Source: JAFGOG01 sp034429215 (GTDB taxonomy: Bacteria; Chloroflexota; Anaerolineae; JAAYZQ01). From it: a stretch of 64,000 bases of DNA. This document shows positions 43,058-49,761 of this stretch, in pieces. The stretch lies in NCBI GenBank assembly GCA_034429215.1, contig DAOUGI010000006.1:1-64000 (forward strand). The letters run 5' to 3'. Numbering within the stretch: the first letter of the stretch is position 1; each line of letters begins with the position of its first letter. The position numbers and the translations under genes are program-made. Below the pieces are notes generated by a model that did not search any database, had not been told where the DNA came from, and was given only the letters and a program-made list of their open reading frames with translations.

Positions 43058-43978
43058 ATGGGAGAAAGAGGGGAAGGGGAAAGGCAGCGCCGCTACCCCA
43101 GCGTGTTCTGGCCGCTGTTGTTGATCGCGATCGGCGTCCTGCTTCTGTTGAACAGTCTGGGCTATATCGACCTGGATTTTGGAGAGTTGTGGCGCTTTTG
43201 GCCGGTTTTGCTGATCCTGATCGGTCTGGATCTGCTCCTGGGGCGGCGTTCGTGGCTTGGCAATCTAATCGTCCTGCTCCTGACCCTGACCGTGCTCGGC
43301 GGCTGCATCTTGCTGCTCGCCAAGCCAGCCGGACAACTGGCCGGCGGCGTTGAGGTAGACAAGATCACCGAGTCGTTGCAAGGGGCTGAGCGGGCAAGTC
43401 TCGACGTCAAAGCTGCTGCAGGCACACTGACCATGAGCCAAATCGAGGATTCGTCCTCACTCGTAGAAGCCACACTCGATTTGGCAACCGACCACAAGCC
43501 AACCTGGAAGGTAGAGCGGGATGGTGACCATGTGTCGATGCAGCTTGCTTACGAGAGCGGCACGCCCTTCAGCATCGGTTGGGGCCGGGGCGAAACGTGG
43601 GACCTGCGCCTCTCGCCCGCGGTTGTCTGGGAGCTGACGGCCGACCTGGGCGCCGGTGAGAGCCGTCTGGACTTGACCGGGATCGACCTCGACGCCCTGG
43701 CATTGGAGCTGGGGGCCGGCCAGTATGTGGTGACATTGCCGGAAAAGGTGGGGGGAAACGTCACGATCAAGGGTGGCGCAGGCGGGCTGGTTCTAAAAGT
43801 CCCGGAAGGGTTGGCAGCGCGGGTGAGCATCGAGCGCGGCATCGCGCCCGTATCGATGTCAGATCGCTTTGAGAAAAAGGGTGGCGCCTACATCACCCAT
43901 GACTGGGAAACCAACACCAACCGTGTGGAAATAGAGATCAACCTGGGCGTTGGCGGGATCACTGTACAGGAGCCGTAA
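43058..43978 (+). CDS. LiaF/DUF5668-like membrane protein with beta-helix C-terminus
   Basis: 306 residues from the ATG at 43058. Three N-terminal helices (about 15-35, 40-58 and 65-85) include the DUF5668 pattern FWPLLLIAIGVLLLLNSLG and LWRFWPVLLILIGLDLLL. The C-terminal 200 residues form regular short strands (WELTADLGAGESRLDLTGIDLDALALELGAGQY, VKGGAGGLVLKVPEG) like LiaF or the adhesin-like DUF4097 fold. Proteins of this kind act in envelope-stress control. The cNMP-PH gene follows after 54 bp. Confidence 0.83.
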   Translation: MGERGEGERQRRYPSVFWPLLLIAIGVLLLLNSLGYIDLDFGELWRFWPVLLILIGLDLLLGRRSWLGNLIVLLLTLTVLGGCILLLAKPAGQLAGGVEVDKITESLQGAERASLDVKAAAGTLTMSQIEDSSSLVEATLDLATDHKPTWKVERDGDHVSMQLAYESGTPFSIGWGRGETWDLRLSPAVVWELTADLGAGESRLDLTGIDLDALALELGAGQYVVTLPEKVGGNVTIKGGAGGLVLKVPEGLAARVSIERGIAPVSMSDRFEKKGGAYITHDWETNTNRVEIEINLGVGGITVQEP

Positions 43979-44032
43979 GTACGATCGTGGCGCGGGCCCA
44001 CGAAGGGCCGGCCACAACGGGTGACATGAACT

Positions 44033-46459
44033 ATGGCCATCGTGGATAGCTTGACGCGTCTGGGCCAGTTTCGCCTCTTTGCCGGTCTGAGTGAGGTCGA
44101 CCTAATCCAAGCCGGCAACTGGGTTGACGAAAGGTTCGCCCGCGCCAGCGAGGTCCTTTACCGCCAAGATGCGATGCCCGACTTTCTGTACCTGGTGGAA
44201 AGCGGCCAGGTCGCCGAAGTCGGACGGGATCCCGCCAAACAGGTAATCCTGCGCCGGCTGGCGGAGTCAGGCGACCTTATCGGCCGCCGCCCGGCCCTGG
44301 AGAATGTACCGCACCAGGCTACTGCCACCGTTCTGCAAGATGCCCGGCTGCTGGCTATCAGCACCGGGAATCTGCGATCTTTGCTGAACACCCTGCCCAC
44401 GCTGCGCGACCGGCTGCACCGCATTGACGTTGTGAGCCGGGTGATGACCATGCCGTTGTTTAGCAGTTTCGACCGGGCACAGCTAGATCAGATTGCAGAT
44501 CTGGTACGGGTGGTGGAGTATCCGGCCGGACAGATGATCTACCGCCGTGGCGATATGCCGAGCGCCATGTATGTGATCAGCACCGGCCAAGTGGTGGAGA
44601 CACAGGACGGCCTGTCATCGGCCGATACCTGGGCCCGATACCGGGCGGCCGGCAGTTGGTTTGGGCAGGAGGAGCTGAGGTCCAACAGCCCATACCAGAC
44701 GACGGCCCTGGCAAACACCGATGTTGAGCTGTTCCGCATCAACCGCGATGGCCTGGATTGGCTGCAACGTCTCCAACCTCAATTCAGCCAGGCTCTGAAC
44801 CCGCCGCCCATAGCCGGCTGGTTGGCCAAAACCGATCTGTTCGCCAAGCTGAGCGACCTGGAGCGGGAACACCTGGCCGGCTTTGTCGGCCAGGCCCACT
44901 ATGCTCCCGACGAAGCGATCTTTCGCCAGGGAGAAAAGGACCAGAAGCTCTTCATCCTGTACGAAGGAGAAGCGATCGTCCGCGCCCTGGATCCCGAGGG
45001 CAAAGAACGGCCGGTTGATTATATCTACCCCGTGGTAGAGTATGGCGAGCGCTCTGCTTTTCTGGGCGAGGGGCATTCGCTGACAATCACAGCTGTTACT
45101 CCCAACAATTGGCTCTACGCCCACCACGACGACCTGGAGCGCTACCTGGCCAAGCACCCCGCAGCGCGGGACAAGCTTGTATTCAAGCCGATCGTCCAGG
45201 CCCGGCAGCAGCTCAAACCCCTCAAGTGGATGGACGCGGACGAGCATCTGCACCTCCGGAAACGGCGGCATTGGGCTGTCCTGTTGAGAAGGCTGATCGC
45301 GCCGGGAGCGCTGGTGCTGCTGGGGGCCGTGATCTTGGTTCTGCTGATAGGCAGAAAGAGCGCGCTGTTCAGCACCCTGGACATCTTGGCCATCGTCCTG
45401 GCTCTGCTGTGGTGGGTTTGGAACCTGATCGACTGGCTGAATGACTATTTCATCGTCACTAACAAACGGGTGGCCCACCGGGAAAGGCTGCTTTTTATCC
45501 GCGAAGCTCGCGATGAAGCTCCGCTGGACAAGGTCCAAAACGTCAACATCGACCAACGCTTTTGGGGTAACTTGCTCGGCTTTGGCTCACTCGTGATCGA
45601 CACAGCCGCCGGATATGGCGGTGGTCGCGTTAGGTTCGACTACCTGGGCAACCCGGGAAAGGTACAGCAGTTAATCTTTGAAGAGATGAGCCGGGTGCGG
45701 GCCAGCGAGCGACTTGAAGCTCGGCAAGCGATCCGGGACAAACTGGCCGACGGGATGGGCGTTACCCTTCAGCCCCACATCCCACCCACGGCGACAGCGC
45801 ATTTTACCGCGCCGCCAGCGCCGCCGGCCAGGGACAGCCTGCTAAGACAGATCGGCCGCTTGCCCCGCTGGCGCCCCATGTGGACTGAGGAAGAAACGAG
45901 CGACCAGGTCACCTGGCGCAAGCACCCGATCCGCCTCCTTGCCCGTATCTGGATCCCCACACTTGCCGTCGTCCTTGTGTTGGCTGCCGCTGTCGCGCTG
46001 CCATTGAGCGGCGTGATATCCCTTTCGTGGCCGTTGCTTGGAGGCGCGGCCGTTATGCTCCTGCCGCTCTTGTTTTGGTGCTGGTGGGGATACACTAACT
46101 GGGGCAACGACCAGTACATCGTGACCAACGACCGGATCATCGACGTCGAGAAGATGCCCCTCGGCTTTCGCAGCAAAAGAACCGAGACCACCTTCGAAAA
46201 GATCCAGAACGTGAACTATACGATTCCCCATCCCCTGGCCACGCTCCTCCACTATGGGACGGTCATCATCCAGACCGCCGGGCCGGAGGGCCGCCTCGTC
46301 TTCGAATGGGTGGTACGTCCACGACATGTACAGGCCGAGATCTTTCGCCGGATGGGCATCTACAATGAGAAAAAACGCCGCCAAGAGCTCGATCGGCGCA
46401 CGGCCGACCTGCCTGACTGGTTTGCCAGTTACGCCGATCTGACCCGTAGACGGTCGTGA
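44033..46459 (+). CDS. protein with three cNMP-binding-like and two TM-PH (DUF304) modules
   Basis: 808 residues, unrecognised as a whole. Residues 10-130, 140-255 and 265-380 are three cyclic-nucleotide-binding-like beta barrels (for example YPAGQMIYRRGDMPSAMYVISTGQV and YAPDEAIFRQGEKDQKLFILYEGEA). Two copies of a membrane-PH module follow: two helices near 420-460 plus YFIVTNKRV and VQNVNIDQRFWG, then two near 650-690 plus QYIVTNDRI and IQNVNYTIPHPLATLLHYGTVIIQTAG, as in YdbS/YdbT DUF304 proteins. The arginine needed for cAMP binding is not obvious in any barrel, so the ligand is open. Likely an inner-membrane sensor or scaffold linked to the preceding LiaF-like protein. Confidence 0.82.
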   Translation: MAIVDSLTRLGQFRLFAGLSEVDLIQAGNWVDERFARASEVLYRQDAMPDFLYLVESGQVAEVGRDPAKQVILRRLAESGDLIGRRPALENVPHQATATVLQDARLLAISTGNLRSLLNTLPTLRDRLHRIDVVSRVMTMPLFSSFDRAQLDQIADLVRVVEYPAGQMIYRRGDMPSAMYVISTGQVVETQDGLSSADTWARYRAAGSWFGQEELRSNSPYQTTALANTDVELFRINRDGLDWLQRLQPQFSQALNPPPIAGWLAKTDLFAKLSDLEREHLAGFVGQAHYAPDEAIFRQGEKDQKLFILYEGEAIVRALDPEGKERPVDYIYPVVEYGERSAFLGEGHSLTITAVTPNNWLYAHHDDLERYLAKHPAARDKLVFKPIVQARQQLKPLKWMDADEHLHLRKRRHWAVLLRRLIAPGALVLLGAVILVLLIGRKSALFSTLDILAIVLALLWWVWNLIDWLNDYFIVTNKRVAHRERLLFIREARDEAPLDKVQNVNIDQRFWGNLLGFGSLVIDTAAGYGGGRVRFDYLGNPGKVQQLIFEEMSRVRASERLEARQAIRDKLADGMGVTLQPHIPPTATAHFTAPPAPPARDSLLRQIGRLPRWRPMWTEEETSDQVTWRKHPIRLLARIWIPTLAVVLVLAAAVALPLSGVISLSWPLLGGAAVMLLPLLFWCWWGYTNWGNDQYIVTNDRIIDVEKMPLGFRSKRTETTFEKIQNVNYTIPHPLATLLHYGTVIIQTAGPEGRLVFEWVVRPRHVQAEIFRRMGIYNEKKRRQELDRRTADLPDWFASYADLTRRRS

Positions 46460-46500
46460 CACCTTCCTCCCTCCGTTTCACCCCTGACCAAAAAGTGTGC

Positions 46501-46506
46501 TATAAT
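46501..46506 (+). promoter_or_regulatory. -10 box before the site-2 protease gene
   Basis: TATAAT in the 80-bp gap after the cNMP-PH gene; the best -35 (TTTCAC, 46476-46481) is 19 bp away, so the promoter is weak or needs an activator. GGGAG at 46525 precedes the ATG at 46540. Confidence 0.5.
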
Positions 46507-46539
46507 TGACCCCTATCGAGTGAGTGGGAGACGCCTGCA

Positions 46540-47196
46540 ATGAATCTTGATTTGACGTGGACCCTTCTTATCCTGGCAGTGCTGGTTATCTCGATCACGT
46601 TTCACGAGTTTATGCACGCCTGGTCGGCCAACGAGTTGGGCGATCCAACCGCCAAGCGGATGGGCCGGATATCGCTGAACCCGATCGTCCATTTTGACCT
46701 GTTGGGCGCGCTGATGATCGTGTTTATGACAATCAGCGGCTGGGGTATTGGCTGGGGCAAGCCGGTGCCGGTCAACCCGAGCAACTTGCGCGGGAATGCA
46801 CGTATCAGCATGGGCCTTACATCAGTAGCCGGCCCTTTTTCGAACCTGGCGCTGGCTGCAGTTGCTGCCGTCCCGATACGTTTGGTGGGCCTTTCCCTGC
46901 CCAGCCTGGTGTATGAGTTCCTGCTGGTAATGGTGTTTGTCAACGTCGGGCTGGCGCTCTTTAACCTGATCCCGCTGCCACCCTTGGACGGTTTTGGCGT
47001 CGTACAGGGGGTAGTGGCTACACAGCGCGGCCGCTGGGCATATGACCTGAACAACACACTCGATCGGCTGGCAGCCTACGGTCCGATGCTGCTGTTGCTG
47101 CTGCTGTCGCTGGGCTGGGTTAGCGGATGGAGTCCATTGAGCTTTATCTTGGGTCCGCCAAGAACGGCTATCATTAACCTACTGCTGGGTCCCTAG
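46540..47196 (+). CDS. site-2 protease-family (M50) metallopeptidase
   Basis: 218-residue intramembrane zinc protease with five or six helices. ITFHEFMHAWSANELGD holds the HExxH motif (zinc ligands and Glu) near residues 21-25, and LFNLIPLPPLDGFGV near 140-152 holds the second motif with the third ligand Asp. The minimal layout, without PDZ domain, matches YwhC/YdfQ-type M50B peptidases. They may clip membrane-bound regulators; no substrate is evident. The stop is followed after 3 bp by the HD gene. Confidence 0.93.
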   Translation: MNLDLTWTLLILAVLVISITFHEFMHAWSANELGDPTAKRMGRISLNPIVHFDLLGALMIVFMTISGWGIGWGKPVPVNPSNLRGNARISMGLTSVAGPFSNLALAAVAAVPIRLVGLSLPSLVYEFLLVMVFVNVGLALFNLIPLPPLDGFGVVQGVVATQRGRWAYDLNNTLDRLAAYGPMLLLLLLSLGWVSGWSPLSFILGPPRTAIINLLLGP

Positions 47197-47199
47197 ACC

Positions 47200-47769
47200 G
47201 TGCCGGCTGCACACACCTATCGCGTCCGGCAATTCGTGCAGGCGGTGGGTTCCTGGTTTCAGGCAGAAGAAGCAGACAACGGTACAGTAGCCGGCTACCT
47301 GCCGTCGGAGGCAATGGCCCTCTTCCGGGCCATGCCCCGCTATGACCGCCGCCACGCCCTGCGCGTGCTGCGGACATTGCAGGCCAGTGGCCGAGCCGAG
47401 CCGGACCTTCTGGCAGCGGCGTTGCTGCACGACGCGGGCAAGAGCGGCCGACAGCCAAAACAGCACCTGCCAAAATGGGAGCTTCAGCGGAGGATTGGTA
47501 GGGTGCGGCTGTGGCATCGCGTGGCAGTGGTGTTGATGCGGGCTGCGTGGCCGGGCCTGCTGGAACGGATTGGAAAAGATAGCCGTCCAAGAAACTGGCG
47601 CTATCCGTTCTATGTGCAACTACACCACGCCGCCATCGGCGCATTGCTGGCAGAGCAGGCCGGCTGCTCGCCCGGAACGGTGGACCTGATCCGGCGGCAC
47701 GAGGATCAGGCAGCCGTCGGCGGCGATCCATTGCTGGCAGCGCTGCAAGGCGCTGACAATGAGAGCTGA
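47200..47769 (+). CDS. HD-domain phosphohydrolase-like protein
   Basis: 189 residues starting with GTG at 47200. RRHALRVLRTLQ, then LLAAALLHDAGKSG (His-Asp of the HD metal site near 82-83), and YVQLHHAAIGALLAEQAG and LIRRHED further on supply the remaining His ligands. Such proteins hydrolyse nucleotides or phosphoesters. Substrate not evident. It is joined to the M50 gene on one side and tyrA on the other, and its end (GAGAGCTGATAG) carries a copy of the heptameric repeat. Confidence 0.82.
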   Translation: MPAAHTYRVRQFVQAVGSWFQAEEADNGTVAGYLPSEAMALFRAMPRYDRRHALRVLRTLQASGRAEPDLLAAALLHDAGKSGRQPKQHLPKWELQRRIGRVRLWHRVAVVLMRAAWPGLLERIGKDSRPRNWRYPFYVQLHHAAIGALLAEQAGCSPGTVDLIRRHEDQAAVGGDPLLAALQGADNES

Positions 47770-47783
47770 TAGAAAGGGCAGAC

Positions 47784-48815
47784 ATGAGTAAACCCAAACC
47801 GCAAATCACAATTGTCGGGCTGGGGATGATCGGGGCGTCGATGGGGTTGGCGCTGTGCCAGGCGGGTGTGGCTTCGGAAGTGACCGGCCACGACAAGGAC
47901 ATGGGAATCGCCAATCAGGCACGCAAACTGCAAGCAGTGGACAGGACCGACTGGAACCTGATATCGGCGTGCGAAAAAGCGGACCTGATCATCCTGGCGA
48001 CGCCTATGGGCGCCATCGAGCCGACATTGAAGGCCATTGCTCCCTACTTGCACCCTGGTTGCGTGGTGATCGACACGGCCGCGCTCAAGGCGCCTGTCCT
48101 GGCCTGGGCGGAAACGATCCTGCCCAAGGAAGTGCATTATGTTGGCACCGACCCGATCGTCATCCGCCAGCCGTCTGCCGGGAGCGAGGTCCAGGCGACA
48201 GGGCTAAAGGCAGCACGTGCAGACCTGTTCAAGGATGCGCTATTCTGCCTCGTGCCGGCGCCGCAGGCGGATCCATCAGCGGTCAAGCTGGCCGCCGACC
48301 TGGCCACGATCTTGGGCGCCAAGCCGTTCTTCCTCGACGCGACCGAGCACGACAGTCTGTCGGCCGCCGTGGACCAAATGCCGGCTATCGCCGCCCTGGC
48401 CCTGCTCGAAATGGCGATCGGGCAACCGAGCTGGAACGAGCTGCGCAAGGTGGCCGGTCCGTCTTTTGAGCAGGCCACATACCTGGCTTCGACCGATCCA
48501 TCCACCTTTAGCGATCTGACGCCAGCCAATCGTGACAACCTGGTGCGCTGGATCGACGCCCTTTCGGCCAGTCTGGCTTCCATGCGCCAGGAATTGGTTG
48601 AAGGAAGCCAAGAAACTCTGACCAAGCGCTTTGTCAAGGCAGCAGCCGAGCGGGACCGCTGGCTGAACGACCGCGCAACCGGCCAGCTGCTCGAGACGAT
48701 TCCGGACAGCCAGATGCCAAGCAAGTCCGAGATATTCGACGCATTCCTGGGCGGCGGCCTGCGCAAGGCACTGATCGGCGAGCGCGGCGCGCCTAAACAG
48801 AAGAAAGGCAAGTAG
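47784..48815 (+). CDS. tyrA: prephenate dehydrogenase
   Basis: 343 residues. Converts prephenate to 4-hydroxyphenylpyruvate with NAD(P) in tyrosine synthesis. The Rossmann motif ITIVGLGMIGASMGLAL starts near residue 8, ADLIILATPMGAIEP and CVVIDTAALKAPVL follow, and the C-terminal helical domain (DATEHDSLSAAVDQMPAIAALALL) matches the dimerisation domain of the family, including the HD of catalytic residues. No chorismate mutase or ACT domain is fused. Genes for the rest of the pathway are not in the window. Confidence 0.88.
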   Translation: MSKPKPQITIVGLGMIGASMGLALCQAGVASEVTGHDKDMGIANQARKLQAVDRTDWNLISACEKADLIILATPMGAIEPTLKAIAPYLHPGCVVIDTAALKAPVLAWAETILPKEVHYVGTDPIVIRQPSAGSEVQATGLKAARADLFKDALFCLVPAPQADPSAVKLAADLATILGAKPFFLDATEHDSLSAAVDQMPAIAALALLEMAIGQPSWNELRKVAGPSFEQATYLASTDPSTFSDLTPANRDNLVRWIDALSASLASMRQELVEGSQETLTKRFVKAAAERDRWLNDRATGQLLETIPDSQMPSKSEIFDAFLGGGLRKALIGERGAPKQKKGK

Positions 48816-48818
48816 CCG

Positions 48819-49058
48819 GTGCCCTTTGTGTACATCGTCGCTTGCAGCGACGGTTCTTTCTACACCGGTTGGGCGATCGACGTCGAGGCCAGGGTGGCAG
48901 TTCATAACGCGGGCCGTGGCTCGGTCTACTGCAAACAGCGGCGGCCGGTCCGGCTGGTGTATCAGGAGGAAGTGGCGACGCGGGCTGAAGCTCAAAAGAG
49001 AGAAGCAGCCATCAAGCACATGCCGCGCAGCAGAAAGCTGAAACTGATCGGAGAATGA
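48819..49058 (+). CDS. GIY-YIG nuclease-family protein
   Basis: 79 residues from GTG at 48819. FVYIVACSDGSFYTGWAIDVEARVAVHN carries the family pattern (VYI...YTG, then the conserved Arg), and YCKQRRPVRLVYQE the rest of the fold. Stand-alone YhbQ-like members of this length may cut or bind DNA; the usual second Gly and Tyr are kept as YTG. Start is 3 bp after tyrA and the gene is followed by 1 bp before the glycosyltransferase. Confidence 0.88.
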   Translation: MPFVYIVACSDGSFYTGWAIDVEARVAVHNAGRGSVYCKQRRPVRLVYQEEVATRAEAQKREAAIKHMPRSRKLKLIGE

Positions 49059-49059
49059 G

Positions 49060-49761
49060 ATGCCCAGTATTTCACTCGTCATGCCCGCTCACAACGAAGC
49101 CGAAAACATCGAGCCGACCGTAACCGAAGCTGTGCCGGCTCTGGCTGCAGTTAGCGACGATTTCGAGATCGTTGTCGTCGACGACGGCAGCAAGGACGAC
49201 ACGGCGGGCGTTACCCGGCGGCTGATGGAGACCGAGCCTCATCTGCGGTTGGTGCAGCACCCGGTCAACAAGGGGTTCGGCGCCGCTGTTCTAACCGGCT
49301 TTACCTCAGCCACCAAGGATTGGATCCTGTACACCGATGCCGATCGCCAATTCGTGCTGGCCGAGCTGGCCAACTTTGTGCCGTTCACCGGCCAGGCCGA
49401 TCTGATCGCCGGCTATCGTGCGCCCCGGCGTGATCCGTTCTTGCGCGTGTTGTATGGCAAGGGCTGGAGTATGTTGTGCACCCTGTTCTTTGGCTATACA
49501 GTGCGCGACGTGGACTGTGGTTTCAAGCTGCTTCGCCGGGAGATCATCGACCAACTGGCCGAAAAAATCGACTCGCGTGGGGCGACTTTTAGCATAGAGT
49601 GGCTGGTCCGCGCCAAGCGCGCCGGGTACCGCTTCGTGGAGCTGCCGGTCACGCACCGGCCAAGGGTGGCCGGCAGTCAAAGCGGGGCCAGGCTGAGTGT
49701 CATTACCCGCGCCTTTCGCGAGCTGTTCCGGCTCCGCTTAAAGCTGTGGCGCGGGGAATGA
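49060..49761 (+). CDS. GT2 glycosyltransferase, dolichol-/undecaprenyl-phosphate sugar synthase-like
   Basis: 233 residues. ISLVMPAHNEAENIEPTV begins the GT-A fold, IVVVDDGSKDDT carries the DDG motif, and TDADRQF the catalytic DxD. VRDVDCGFKLLRREI is the family mark of DPM1/GtrB-type transferases that put a sugar on a lipid phosphate. The gene overlaps the next membrane glycosyltransferase (ATGA, 49758), suggesting that the lipid-linked sugar made here is used by it, as in protein or glycan mannosylation. Confidence 0.92.
   Translation: MPSISLVMPAHNEAENIEPTVTEAVPALAAVSDDFEIVVVDDGSKDDTAGVTRRLMETEPHLRLVQHPVNKGFGAAVLTGFTSATKDWILYTDADRQFVLAELANFVPFTGQADLIAGYRAPRRDPFLRVLYGKGWSMLCTLFFGYTVRDVDCGFKLLRREIIDQLAEKIDSRGATFSIEWLVRAKRAGYRFVELPVTHRPRVAGSQSGARLSVITRAFRELFRLRLKLWRGE

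Noticed and set aside
48819..49058. homing endonuclease or mobile intron for the GIY-YIG gene
   Set aside because: It is a short stand-alone protein tightly packed between housekeeping genes, with no intron or insertion signs.
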